From contig NZ_LQAQ01000019.1 of assembly GCF_001583495.1 (NCBI RefSeq), positions 178,836 through 242,835 of the forward strand: 64,000 nucleotides of DNA. Reading direction: 5' to 3'. The translations under genes were made by a program, and so were the position numbers. The notes beneath the pieces were generated by a model. That model ran no database searches. It saw only the letters and a list, made by a program, of their open reading frames with translations, and was not told the DNA's origin. Below, piece by piece: positions 37,955 through 47,444 of this stretch (position 1 is its first letter; every line of letters starts with the position of its first letter). The stretch is from Flammeovirga sp. SJP92. Its GTDB lineage: Bacteria; Bacteroidota; Bacteroidia; Cytophagales; Flammeovirgaceae.

Positions 37955-38854
37955 CTACTGATAGCTCTGATATCTCCATCTCTTCATCAAAATGTAAGCG
38001 AACAAAGCTCCTCCTAAGTGGGCTAAGTGTGCTACATTATCTGCTGGATTTTGAGCAATCAATTCATATGTTTCATATAAGATATAAGCACCTACCAAGT
38101 ATTTCGCTCTGATTGGAATAGGTGGGAATAAAAGCATCAATTTTAAATTAGGGAACAGGTAGGCAAAAGTGAATAGGATGCCGAAAATAGCTCCTGAGGC
38201 ACCCATCATAGGACTATCAATTTTTAAGGTATGGAACATTTTCACCATCGCTGATCCTAACTCTTTATAACTGGCATTATCTGGCGATGAGAAAAATACA
38301 TTCTCTGTAAAATCATACAATGAAATATTACCTACACTCTCTACATATGGAAGATAGTTTTGCTTACCATATTGCAATAGTTCTAAAACACCAAATTTCT
38401 GATAGAATTCATAGTTAGAATAGCCATTTGCAAAATTGTAAAAGTTCTGAGGTGTTTGATTCATCATATATTCAGCACCTAAGACCTCTATGTTGTACAC
38501 TTCATAAAATTCGACCATTCCGAATAACAAACCGCCAAAAATCCCTGTCAGGAAATACATAATCAAGAAACGTTTCGATCCTAATACATTCTCCAGCATT
38601 GGCCCGAAAATAAATAGGGCAAACATATTGGAAAATAAGTGACGGAAACCACTGTGTACAAACATGTAAGTGACAGGCTGAAAGATCTGGAACTTTTCAG
38701 ACCAAGGATGATGGTAGGCTAAAGAATCCGAAATAAATGCATCGATGTACTCTGCTGACATATTGGGTAAAATGCCACCGACATACGGCAAGGCAAATAT
38801 CACCAAATTCATGATCAGCAGTATTTTAACATAAGGTGTTAAGTTCTGTCCCAT
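37955..38854 (-). CDS. Rhomboid-family intramembrane serine protease
   Basis: 299 residues, about six TM segments. TM2 has FVHSGFRHLFSNMFALFIFG, the catalytic Ser is in SPMMGASGAIFGI (canonical GxSG), and the catalytic His in HLAHLGGALFAY. A long insertion between TM3 and TM4 (about 118-200) is probably extracytoplasmic. It is 32 bases after recJ, so it is probably the last gene of a DUF423-recJ-rhomboid operon. Confidence 0.9.
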   Translation of the reverse strand: MGQNLTPYVKILLIMNLVIFALPYVGGILPNMSAEYIDAFISDSLAYHHPWSEKFQIFQPVTYMFVHSGFRHLFSNMFALFIFGPMLENVLGSKRFLIMYFLTGIFGGLLFGMVEFYEVYNIEVLGAEYMMNQTPQNFYNFANGYSNYEFYQKFGVLELLQYGKQNYLPYVESVGNISLYDFTENVFFSSPDNASYKELGSAMVKMFHTLKIDSPMMGASGAIFGILFTFAYLFPNLKLMLLFPPIPIRAKYLVGAYILYETYELIAQNPADNVAHLAHLGGALFAYILMKRWRYQSYQ

Positions 38855-38886
38855 ATTTATAATTTAGTCTTTAACCTCAAAATATA

Positions 38887-40584
38887 CTATTCTGAAGGCT
38901 TGATTTCTTTAATGTTGAGCTGCAGGTTTTTCCTTCCTTTATACTCATTGATTTCCAATCTAAAAAGAACATCCACTTTACCGCCAACACATGCTTCCAT
39001 TTTTTCTGCCTGACTAAAAGCGATGGCATCAAACTTTTGTTCTCTTTCTCCTTGACTTATTTTCATCTTAAGGTGCTTGTCTTTCAACACTCTTGGAGTA
39101 CCGTCTACAATGACATTATTAGCTTGAAAAACAGGTGGAGGATTATCATGTCCAAACGGCCTCATTTTCTCAATAATACCTGCGGTAGCAAGATCCAGAT
39201 CGGATAGATTTACATTTAAATCTACTTTTACCTCCGATACAAATTCCTTTCCATTCGTCAGTTTGTCCACTTCTGCCACAAATTTTTGCTTAAAAGCTGA
39301 CAGATTTTCCTCCTTTAATGACACACCTGCCGCTGAAGTATGACCGCCGAACTTTGTCAGCAAGTCCTGACAGCTGGTCAAAACAGCATGAATATCAAAA
39401 TCACCTATCCCTCTTGCCGAACCTGTCACTTCATCTCTTGAAAGCGTCAGTGCCACCGTTGGTTTACCATATTTTTCAGCACACCTTGAAGCTACAATAC
39501 CCAAAACACCTTTGTGCCAATTTTCACTATATAAAACTAAGGCACTCTTGTTTTGTTCTGTTTCGGCCATCTCCATTGCCTCTTTGGTATTCTGCGTATC
39601 ATATTTTTTTCTCAGATCATTGATACGACCGAGTTCCTTGGCTTGTTCCAGAGCTTCTTTGGGATCTTTGGATGATAGAACTTCCGCCGCTATTTGTGCG
39701 TGTGCTATTCTTCCCGCTGAATTAATCAATGGCCCGAAATTATATCCTAAGTCCTGTAGTTTTAAATCCGCCGGCGTAAGGTTTAATACGGTAAACAAGG
39801 CTTTTAATCCTTCTTTTTCAGTATTTTTGAGATACTTTAAACCTTGATTACATAATACCCTGTTTTCATCCAGCATTGGTACCACATCACAAGAAGTTCC
39901 AAGTACTACCAAATCTAGATGTTGCCATAAAGGCGTTGGGTCAATGCCATGTTTCTGACAAAAGCCCTGCAATAGTTTAAATCCAACACCACATCCTGAA
40001 AGCCCTTTGAACGGATAGTTGCAATCGCTTCTTTGGGGATTCAAAACGGCTGTTGCCTCCGGTAATTCTTCTCCTACTTGATGATGGTCACAAACTATAA
40101 AATCTATATTTCTATGGATGGACTCTGCTATTTCATCATGATTCAAACTGCCACAGTCCAACGAGATAATCAATTGACAATTGGTAGCAACAGCGTATTC
40201 TACGCCTCTTAATGAAACACCATATCCTTCAGTGTATTTATCAGGAACATAGAAGTCTATATTAGGATAAAAATCCTGAAAGAAATGCATAAATAAAGCT
40301 ACAGCACTTGTGCCATCTACATCATAATCTCCATAAAAAAGAATACGTTCTCCCTTCTCAATGGCCAATGTCAGACGGGCTACAGCCACATCCATATCTT
40401 TCATTAAAAATGGATCGTGCAGTTTTTCTAATGTAGGACGGAAATAGTCGCGTGCACTATAAATAGTATGCACTCCTCTTTGTGCCAGCAAACTTGCTAT
40501 CACTTTGGGCACATTGGGTTGCTTTAATAAAGCTTTGACGTATTCTTCTTTAGGTTCAGGGATTAATGTCCACTGTTTATTCAT
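38887..40584 (-). CDS. recJ: Single-stranded-DNA-specific exonuclease RecJ
   Basis: 565 residues, normal length. DHH-family motifs: DYDVDG at 86-91, Asp143 in SLDCGSLNHDE, DHH at 166-168, and the DHHA1 glycine-rich motif in KFGGHTSAAGVSL. It degrades single-stranded DNA 5' to 3' in recombination and mismatch repair, with Mn/Mg ions. It sits 51 bases after the DUF423 gene and 32 before a rhomboid gene. Confidence 0.96.
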   Translation of the reverse strand: MNKQWTLIPEPKEEYVKALLKQPNVPKVIASLLAQRGVHTIYSARDYFRPTLEKLHDPFLMKDMDVAVARLTLAIEKGERILFYGDYDVDGTSAVALFMHFFQDFYPNIDFYVPDKYTEGYGVSLRGVEYAVATNCQLIISLDCGSLNHDEIAESIHRNIDFIVCDHHQVGEELPEATAVLNPQRSDCNYPFKGLSGCGVGFKLLQGFCQKHGIDPTPLWQHLDLVVLGTSCDVVPMLDENRVLCNQGLKYLKNTEKEGLKALFTVLNLTPADLKLQDLGYNFGPLINSAGRIAHAQIAAEVLSSKDPKEALEQAKELGRINDLRKKYDTQNTKEAMEMAETEQNKSALVLYSENWHKGVLGIVASRCAEKYGKPTVALTLSRDEVTGSARGIGDFDIHAVLTSCQDLLTKFGGHTSAAGVSLKEENLSAFKQKFVAEVDKLTNGKEFVSEVKVDLNVNLSDLDLATAGIIEKMRPFGHDNPPPVFQANNVIVDGTPRVLKDKHLKMKISQGEREQKFDAIAFSQAEKMEACVGGKVDVLFRLEINEYKGRKNLQLNIKEIKPSE

Positions 40585-40635
40585 GTTCTGTTATTTTGTG
40601 GGTAGACAAATAGGTCAACCCCAACGACGCGTACG

Positions 40636-41004
40636 TTATTTTTTTATGCCAAAGGCCAATGCCACCCAAGCAGCAATAAAACCTACACCACCAATAGGAG
40701 TAATCGCTCCTAACCATGTGATTCCGGTTACTGACAATATATATAAACTTCCAGAGAAAATAAGGATACCCAATACCATAAATACGGCAGACCATTTCAA
40801 CCAGCTTCCTTCTATCTTATTGGCTAATGCTCCTAAAAGCAACAAGCCTAATCCATGATAAAAATGATATTTCACTGCTGTTTCAAAGGTTTCGGTCCTT
40901 CCAAACTGTTCTAATGTGGGTTTCAATCCATGTGCACCAAAGGCACCTATCGCAACGGCCAAAGCACAAATTATGGCTCCTGTTTGAATGATTTTTTTCT
41001 CCAT
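40636..41004 (-). CDS. DUF423 small membrane protein
   Basis: The ATG at 41004 gives MEKKIIQTGAIICALAVAIGAFGAHGLKP, the standard DUF423 N-terminus; the upstream in-frame extension is not conserved-looking. 122 residues with four TM segments. Found in most bacteria, function unknown. A possible -7 box (TACTTTTG, 41043-41036 on the minus strand) is upstream but without a -33 match. First gene of the recJ operon. Confidence 0.88.
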   Translation of the reverse strand: MEKKIIQTGAIICALAVAIGAFGAHGLKPTLEQFGRTETFETAVKYHFYHGLGLLLLGALANKIEGSWLKWSAVFMVLGILIFSGSLYILSVTGITWLGAITPIGGVGFIAAWVALAFGIKK

Positions 41005-41082
41005 TTTTGTTTGTTGGTTTATATAAGTACTGTGACAAAAGTAAAGGTACATTTTATCTTATCTTTTTTATCCTACTCTTCG

Positions 41083-41178
41083 TTAGATTTTTATCGCGTA
41101 ACTAAGGCTATGCTCTGCAAATCTGCCTTGTTAGATTTTTATCGCGTAACTAAGGCTATGCTCTGCAAATCTGCCTTG
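41083..41178. repeat. 48-bp tandem duplication
   Basis: 41083-41130 and 41131-41178 are identical by eye, beginning TTAGATTTTTATCGCGTAAC. The surrounding sequence is related to 33408-33535. Confidence 0.9.
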
Positions 41179-41272
41179 ATTAGAATAAAAAATAACAAGC
41201 TAAAATTATCCCTTTTCTTCTGTCCTAGTACTTAGTATGCAAGATAGGGATAATGAATGAAGAATACCATCT

Positions 41273-41386
41273 GTAGGGACGTTGCATTGCAACGTCCGCC
41301 GAACCACAACAAGGACCATATGCCATATACTCGTAGACGTAGACCCATAATTGAAATTATGGGCTTATGGGAAGACATCTCCCACT
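41273..41386. repeat. 114-bp palindromic repeat unit, copy 1
   Basis: It contains a GTAG followed by the hairpin GGACGTTGCA / TGCAACGTCC (41277-41297) and the palindrome CCCATAATT / AATTATGGG (41344-41363). Nearly identical to 41578-41691, and to an inverted copy at about 56569-56675. Confidence 0.88.
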
Positions 41387-41390
41387 GGCG

Positions 41391-41416
41391 CGAATGTTAA
41401 GCGATAGCGTCATTCG
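41391..41416. repeat. GCTTAA-core hairpin module, CGAATG arms
   Basis: Arms CGAATG / CATTCG enclose TTAAGCGATAGCGT. Related modules with other arms occur at 41702, 41822, 42677, 42789, 56834 and 58436. Confidence 0.8.
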
Positions 41417-41577
41417 TGTCCTGCAGATCACCAGAAATCTCCTGATTTCTAAATTCCATAAATAATAGAAAATCTAGTTGGTAAGTGGTTTTTATGGTGG
41501 TTCTTAAGCCACAAGGCATTGTGGCTCTACATAACGACATCTTTTCAATTGAAGTATCATTGATTGAAAGAGACCCT

Positions 41578-41691
41578 GTAGGGATGTTGCATTGCAACGT
41601 CCGCTGAACCACAACAAAGACCATATGCCGTATACTCGTAGACGTAGACCCATAATTGAAATTATGGGCTTTTGGGAAGACATCTCCCACT
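41578..41691. repeat. 114-bp palindromic repeat unit, copy 2
   Basis: A direct repeat of 41273-41386, offset by 305 bases, with a handful of substitutions. One of them is in the first arm of the GGACGTTGCA hairpin (GGATGTTGCA), which leaves a T-G pair. Confidence 0.88.
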
Positions 41692-41855
41692 TTTTATATC
41701 GCAAGTGTTAAGCCGAAAGGCGCCACTTGTGATGATATATTGGCGAAGTCTCCCGACTTCGAAATGAATGAAATTATGGTGTTTATATTCGAAGTCAGGA
41801 GACTTCGCCAATACTCAGTTCCAAGTGACGCTAACGCTTAACACTTGAAACATGG
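41692..41855. repeat. Left copy of an about 165-bp inverted repeat flanking the gene at 42037
   Basis: Its modules are CAAGTG/CACTTG (41702-41729), CGAAGTC/GACTTCG (41744-41761), CGAAGTC/GACTTCG with an AGGA loop (41790-41807) and CAAGTG/CACTTG (41822-41847). The whole block reappears inverted at 42667-42834. Confidence 0.85.
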
Positions 41856-42036
41856 TGTAGAAAAGACCATCTCTGCAACGTCCACACAAACCATTTTTCT
41901 TAATTCTACATTCTTAACGCTTCATTACAATCACTGTTAAAAGATCCCAAAACAAAGTATACACCTTGTCATCAATTCTCCTTCATTTATCTAGGGTATA
42001 AACTAATTGAAAAAGCAACGTAATCTTCAATCTAAA

Positions 42037-42642
42037 ATGTCATTCAAAATAAAATCAATCCTGCTATTCTTATTTTTCACAATTTCATTTTCTTCTTATT
42101 CTCAACAAGTAAAGAAAGGTATTTCACACATGGGTATCTTAAATACACCTTTTTCCTTTAAAATGCTTCCACTTTTTAATATTCATCTTTTCTATGATTA
42201 TCAGTTTAGTGATAAATGGGGAATTCAAGGGGATGTCAGTTTTGAAATGGGTACAAACAACTATATTGATGGAACTGCCCTTGGATTATTCAATGTATTA
42301 TCCATTGCTCCAAAATATTATATCCATGACAATAGAATATCTAAAAGGGGACATCTTAAACAGCTTTTCTTAAGCGCTGCATTACTGGGACAATGGGATA
42401 CTGGAAAACGATTAGCGGGTTCATCATTTGACACTTACGCAGAACGAAGAGTTTTTCCTTTTCAAGCCTATATTGCACCACAGTTAACTTACAGACATGT
42501 GGGCAAGAAAGGATTTATTTATCAGGTATTAGCAAGTTACCCTATTGGATTATACACACCTGATCACACTCCTACAGATCAAGATTTATATCAAAAAGAA
42601 GGGATGGAAATTAGGTTTAATTTGGGCTATATGTTTTTCTAA
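42037..42642 (+). CDS. Small exported beta-barrel-like protein
   Basis: The ATG at 42037 gives a clear signal peptide (MSFKIKSILLFLFFTISFSSYSQ); the frame opens slightly upstream with a TTG. 201 residues; alternating strands (FYDYQFSDKWGIQGDVSFEMG, LTYRHVGKKGFIYQVLASYPIG) and a C-terminal EIRFNLGYMFF with terminal Phe suggest an eight-stranded outer-membrane barrel. No family recognised. It is enclosed between about 165-bp inverted repeats (41692-41855 and 42667-42834). Confidence 0.72.
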   Translation: MSFKIKSILLFLFFTISFSSYSQQVKKGISHMGILNTPFSFKMLPLFNIHLFYDYQFSDKWGIQGDVSFEMGTNNYIDGTALGLFNVLSIAPKYYIHDNRISKRGHLKQLFLSAALLGQWDTGKRLAGSSFDTYAERRVFPFQAYIAPQLTYRHVGKKGFIYQVLASYPIGLYTPDHTPTDQDLYQKEGMEIRFNLGYMFF

Positions 42643-42666
42643 AAAATAAAATAGAGCAGATCCAAT

Positions 42667-42834
42667 CACGATGTTTCAAGTATTAAGCGACAGTGCCACT
42701 TGGAACTGATTATTGGCTCCTGACTTCGAATATAAATACCCTATTTTTATTCATTTCGAAGTCAGGAGACTTTGCCAATGTGCCATCACAAGTGGCGCCT
42801 ATCGGCTTAACACTTGCGATATAAAAGGAGGAAA
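42667..42834. repeat. Right copy of the about 165-bp inverted repeat
   Basis: Inverted version of 41692-41855 with scattered changes and a small deletion. It includes hairpin modules at 42677-42702 and 42789-42816. Confidence 0.85.
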
Positions 42835-42888
42835 TACCTCATCCCTCTTCCCTCTTAATTCTTAACTCAAAACTCTTCCCTCAAAAAC

Positions 42889-44286
42889 CTAGCTCCATCC
42901 GCCACCTAAGGCGTTATACAAGCGGATCAGTTCTGTAATTTTCACCAATTTATTATTGACCAAAATGATTTCTGCTTGCAAAAGGTTTTGACGGGCAGTG
43001 ATTACTTCCAAGTAATTGGCAGATCCTGACCCCAAAAGGTCTTGAGAATACTCTACCGCTAGACGGTAAGCTTCACATTCTGCTTCTTGATTGATGATCA
43101 CCTCTTCTTGTTTGTCAATAATTAAAACAGAGTTCGAGACTTCCTGCCCTGCCAAAAGGATTTGCTTCTGGAAATTCAGTAAAGCAATTTTCTCTTCGCT
43201 TTGTGTGATCTCGTATTGTGTTTTAATCTGACGTTGATTCCAGATCGGTTGTGTTGCTGAACCTAAAACATTAAACAAGAAAGAAGACGGGTTAAACCAA
43301 TCCTGCACTTGAATACTTTGAAGGCCTGCTGAAGCAGAAATTCTTAGAGAAGGATAGAAATTTGCTTTCGCGATATTTACCCTTTCAAAAGTACTGATCA
43401 AATTGTACTCCGCTGCTTTTACATCAGGTCTGTTTTCTAATAACTGTATAGGCAGACCTACATCTAACTTAAAATCAAAACGGTCATTGAATACAGAATC
43501 CCTTTCAATGGCGTGGTTGTTTTCTCCCATTAAGAAAGAAATGGCATTTTCTGAGATTTCAATGTTCTTCTCCGCTTCCACCAACAACACTTTTGAATTG
43601 TAAAGCAAAGCTTCTGATTGCTTTACGGCCACCAAAGTCAATTCACCAGCTTTGTACAATGCTTCCGTCACCTCTAAGCTTTCCTCTCTTGATTTGATCG
43701 TTTTCAACAAAATTTCTCTTTGTTTATCAAAACCAATCAGGCGGTAATAATTAAAGGCCACTTGGCTGACCAAATCAGAAACAATAGCTTTCTTTACTTC
43801 CTCTTGTGTCAGTAAATTCATTCTTGAAGCTTCCGTTGTGGCTTTTAATTTACCCCAAATATCCGCTTCCCAAGACATATCCACTCCCACATTGTATTGC
43901 TGTTGATTACCAAAAGCATTACCTATTGGAGTATTGGCAGAGTTTTGGGTGTAACCCGCCGAAATATTACCATTGACAGTCGGTTGGTTTACACTCTTTC
44001 CTTGCTTGAATAGTGACTTGGCAATCTCCACATTTTCCAATGCTATTCTTACATCGTAATTGTTGGTGATAGCTCTGTCTATATAATCTGTCAACAAGCT
44101 GTCTTTAAAGAAATCAGACCAGATGATTTGCCCAAAATTCTGATCATGGGCCACATTTTCGTTGGTGATTCTGTAAAGGCTTTCGTCGTCTATCTCTACA
44201 GTTCTTGTATAATCTTTACGGATCAGACAAGAAGACATAAGCATACTTAGGAGTACACTTAATAGGGTTAATTTAGTATACTGCAT
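42889..44286 (-). CDS. RND efflux outer-membrane factor lipoprotein (TolC/NodT family)
   Basis: 465 residues; lipobox LMSSC (Cys20) and two repeated helical OEP domains (coiled-coil stretches about 165-240 and 355-440; EITQSEEKIALLNFQKQILLAGQEVSNSVL). It forms the trimeric outer-membrane and periplasmic channel of a tripartite pump. Its start overlaps the end of the pump gene by 14 bases, showing translational coupling. Third gene of the adaptor-pump-channel operon. Confidence 0.93.
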   Translation of the reverse strand: MQYTKLTLLSVLLSMLMSSCLIRKDYTRTVEIDDESLYRITNENVAHDQNFGQIIWSDFFKDSLLTDYIDRAITNNYDVRIALENVEIAKSLFKQGKSVNQPTVNGNISAGYTQNSANTPIGNAFGNQQQYNVGVDMSWEADIWGKLKATTEASRMNLLTQEEVKKAIVSDLVSQVAFNYYRLIGFDKQREILLKTIKSREESLEVTEALYKAGELTLVAVKQSEALLYNSKVLLVEAEKNIEISENAISFLMGENNHAIERDSVFNDRFDFKLDVGLPIQLLENRPDVKAAEYNLISTFERVNIAKANFYPSLRISASAGLQSIQVQDWFNPSSFLFNVLGSATQPIWNQRQIKTQYEITQSEEKIALLNFQKQILLAGQEVSNSVLIIDKQEEVIINQEAECEAYRLAVEYSQDLLGSGSANYLEVITARQNLLQAEIILVNNKLVKITELIRLYNALGGGWS

Positions 44287-47200
44287 GTTCTAGTTCTTCT
44301 TTTTCAGGTTTTTGAGGAGTACGCTTCTTAAATAGTTTTTCATGAATGCCCTGGAACACCACGAACAATACCGGAATAAAAATCAGTCCTAATAAAGTAC
44401 CCACTAACATCCCTGCCACAGCACCTGTACCAATAGATTTATTACCAGCAGCTCCTACTCCACTAGCCATTACCAATGGAGTCAAACCTAAGATAAATGC
44501 AAATGATGTCATTAAGATCGGACGAATACGCTCTCTTGCACCTTCCACTGCGGCATCATAAAGTGAGTATCCTTCATTTCTTCTTTGCAAGGCAAACTCA
44601 ATAATCAGAATGGCATTTTTAGCTAATAAACCTACCAACATGATCATCGCTACCTGGAAGTAAATGTTGTTTTCTAAACCTCTCCAGTTTGTAAAACTAT
44701 AAGCACCCAATACCCCAAAAGGTATAGAGAACAATACAGCAAATGGAAGAACATAACTTTCATACTGCGCCGCTAAGAAAAGGTACGTAAACAAAATACT
44801 CAGCATAAAGATATAGACCGACTGCCCTGATGAACTGATCTCCTCTCTTGTCAAGCCAGAGTAAGCGATTTCGTAATTCAATGGCAATGTTTCCTGAGCA
44901 ATTCTGTTGATTTCAGCAATGGCCTCACCTGAACTGTGTCCTGCAACTACACCACCTTTTACAGAAACGGCATTATAAAGGTTGAATCTATTGATAGACT
45001 GAGGACCATAGGACCTTGTCAGTTTCACAAATTCTGAAATCTGAACCATAGTCCCTTCGCTATTTCTGACGAACATATTATCCAAACTTCCTTCATTCTT
45101 ACGATCATCCGGTTTGGTCTGCATATTCACACGAAGCTGTTTACCGAATCGTGTAAAGTCCGCCACATAATAACCGCCGATAAACCCTTGCATGGATTTG
45201 AAAATATCACCCACCAATACTTTTGATTCTTTGGCTTTCGCAACATCAATTTCCATTTCTAATTGAGGGAATTCCATATTAAATGAGTTGGAAGCAAAGG
45301 CAATTACTTCTGACTTTTGAATTTCTGAAGTGAATTTTTTCGCCACTTCATCCAATCCTGACAACTGACCTGAAGCTTTGTCTAAGATCTGGAATTCAAA
45401 ACCATCTGAACTACCAAAACCTGGGATACTTGGAGGTACAAAGAAGATCGTTCTGGCCGTTTTGATATGAGCCGTTCTTCTTTGCATCTCTGCAATGATA
45501 CCGTCTTTAGTTGTTTCAGGAGTTGTTCTTTCTTTATAATCTTTCAAAAGCACGAAACCTAAAGCGTATGAACTACCTGCACCTGAGAAGAAGTTGGAAC
45601 CCGAACGCATGGATACAGAGTGTACCCCTTCCGTTCCTTTAATAGCCGCCAACATTTCTTCTGTCATAGCAAAAGTTCTATCCATTGAAGAACCAATTGG
45701 CAATTCCATATTGATAAAAATTACACCTCTATCTTCTGAAGGAACAAAACCTGATGGCGTATTGGCATCGAAATAATAAATGCCTCCAAAACTGAAAACC
45801 AATGCCACCAATGTAAGCCACTTGTGCTTTAAGAATACCTGTAAAGTTCTTGTATATTTCTTTACACCTATATTAAATGCTAGGTTAAAAGCTTCATAGA
45901 ATTTATCTAAAAATGTTCTTTTCTCTTCCCCTTCATGTGACTTTAAGAAGAGTACACACAAGGCCGGACTTAGTGTCAGGGCATTGACGGCTGAGATTAA
46001 AATCGAAATAATCAATGTCACACCAAACTGCTCATAGAATACACCTGATGGACCTTTGATAAAAGTAATTGGAACGAATACCGCCGCCATTACCAATGTT
46101 ACAGAGATGATGGCACCAGAAATTTCACTCATGGCTTTACTTGTCGCCTTGTGTGCATCTTTCTCTCCATTATCTAGTTTGGCATGGACGGCCTCCACTA
46201 CTACAATGGCGTCATCCACCACAATACCAATGGCGAGTACCAATGCAAAAAGCGTCAATAAGTTTAAGGAATATCCTAAAACACCCAAGAAGAAGAATGT
46301 ACCAATAATGGCTACGGGTACAGCAATGGCTGGAATTAATGTAGACTTAAAGTCTTGTAAGAAGATCCATACCACAAGGAATACCAAGATAAAGGCTTCA
46401 ATCAATGTTATTTTCACTTTATCCATAGAAGCCGTCAAGAACTTGTTGGTGTCATAGTTGATCACGTACTTGATACCATCAGGGAAGGTCTTCTCTAAGC
46501 GCTGCAATTCTACGTGCAAGTTTTCGATCACTTCCTGCGCATTGGAACCTGGTGTTTGGAAAATACCAAAACTCACACTTGGGTGCCCTAATGTGATGGA
46601 CCTTGTATCATAAGAAAAGGCATCTAACTCTACATCCGCCACATCTTTCAAACGTAAATAACGGCCATTTCCTTCCGAACGGATAATAATATCTTTGTAC
46701 TCTTCCGGTGTTTTATAACGGCCTTTATATTTGATTACAAACTCAAAAGGAGAACCGGAGTTTTGTCCCAAAGCACCTGCTGCCGCTTCTAAACTTTGCT
46801 CATTGATGGCATTTTGAATATCAGTAGTCGTCACTGAATACGTCGACATTTTCGCAGGATCAAGCCATATTCTCATCGAATAATCTCTGGCTCCAAACGG
46901 AGAAACAGAGGCCACCCCTTTTACCCTTTGCAACTCAGGTTTCAGCTGAATATTAAAATAATTGGACACGAAAGTCTCGTCATAATCTTTATTTTCTGAA
47001 TAGATGGCTGCATACATCAAAGAAGAGTTTTCCTTCTTTTCTGTGATCACACCACTACGAATCACCTCTGCCGGTAATTTGGCATTGGCTCTTGCCACCC
47101 TGTTTTGAACGTTTACCGCCGCCACATCGGGGTCAATGCCCTGCTCAAAGAAAACGGTAATAGAAGCCGCACCGTCATTGGATGCACTCGACGTCATATA

Positions 47201-47428
47201 CGTCATGCCTTCCACACCATTGATCTGTTCTTCAATCGGCACAATCACACTTTCAAGAATGGTCTGTGCACTGGCACCTGGGTAACTGGCTGTTACAGCA
47301 ACAGTAGGCGGAGCGATATTGGGGTATTGAGATACCGGTAAGTCCATATAACCTAGTATCCCCAACAATGTAATCACCACAGAGATTACTGTTGACAATA
47401 CAGGTCTGTCAATAAATTTTTGTAACAT
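44273..47428 (-). CDS. RND multidrug efflux pump, HAE1 (AcrB/MexB) type
   Basis: 1051 residues, normal for AcrB homologues, with 12 TM segments and two large periplasmic loops. The TM4 proton-relay Asp pair lies in GIVVDDAIVVVEAV (about 406-407) and the TM10 Lys in VGLLAKNAILII. N-terminus MLQKFIDRPVLSTVISVVI is typical. It exports drugs or other amphiphiles from the periplasm/inner membrane using proton flow. Lies 16 bases after the adaptor gene and overlaps the channel gene. Confidence 0.96.
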   Translation of the reverse strand: MLQKFIDRPVLSTVISVVITLLGILGYMDLPVSQYPNIAPPTVAVTASYPGASAQTILESVIVPIEEQINGVEGMTYMTSSASNDGAASITVFFEQGIDPDVAAVNVQNRVARANAKLPAEVIRSGVITEKKENSSLMYAAIYSENKDYDETFVSNYFNIQLKPELQRVKGVASVSPFGARDYSMRIWLDPAKMSTYSVTTTDIQNAINEQSLEAAAGALGQNSGSPFEFVIKYKGRYKTPEEYKDIIIRSEGNGRYLRLKDVADVELDAFSYDTRSITLGHPSVSFGIFQTPGSNAQEVIENLHVELQRLEKTFPDGIKYVINYDTNKFLTASMDKVKITLIEAFILVFLVVWIFLQDFKSTLIPAIAVPVAIIGTFFFLGVLGYSLNLLTLFALVLAIGIVVDDAIVVVEAVHAKLDNGEKDAHKATSKAMSEISGAIISVTLVMAAVFVPITFIKGPSGVFYEQFGVTLIISILISAVNALTLSPALCVLFLKSHEGEEKRTFLDKFYEAFNLAFNIGVKKYTRTLQVFLKHKWLTLVALVFSFGGIYYFDANTPSGFVPSEDRGVIFINMELPIGSSMDRTFAMTEEMLAAIKGTEGVHSVSMRSGSNFFSGAGSSYALGFVLLKDYKERTTPETTKDGIIAEMQRRTAHIKTARTIFFVPPSIPGFGSSDGFEFQILDKASGQLSGLDEVAKKFTSEIQKSEVIAFASNSFNMEFPQLEMEIDVAKAKESKVLVGDIFKSMQGFIGGYYVADFTRFGKQLRVNMQTKPDDRKNEGSLDNMFVRNSEGTMVQISEFVKLTRSYGPQSINRFNLYNAVSVKGGVVAGHSSGEAIAEINRIAQETLPLNYEIAYSGLTREEISSSGQSVYIFMLSILFTYLFLAAQYESYVLPFAVLFSIPFGVLGAYSFTNWRGLENNIYFQVAMIMLVGLLAKNAILIIEFALQRRNEGYSLYDAAVEGARERIRPILMTSFAFILGLTPLVMASGVGAAGNKSIGTGAVAGMLVGTLLGLIFIPVLFVVFQGIHEKLFKKRTPQKPEKEELEHAVY

Positions 47429-47444
47429 GAAATTGGAGTTAATC

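Larger units (their letters stand above)
41005..42036. repeat. Non-coding repeat island
   Basis: About 1 kb without a gene. In order: a 48-bp perfect tandem duplication (41083-41178), two 114-bp direct repeats (41273-41386 and 41578-41691), between them palindromes at 41391-41416, 41434-41449 and 41508-41525, then an about 165-bp block (41692-41855) whose inverted copy lies at 42667-42834. The short ORFs here lie across the palindromes and are judged spurious. Confidence 0.85.

Noticed and set aside
41397..41841. Three short ORFs (two minus, one plus) inside the 41-kb repeat island
   Set aside because: They run across palindromic modules, overlap each other on both strands and have no signal, motif or ribosome-binding context; similar ORFs would arise from every repeat copy.
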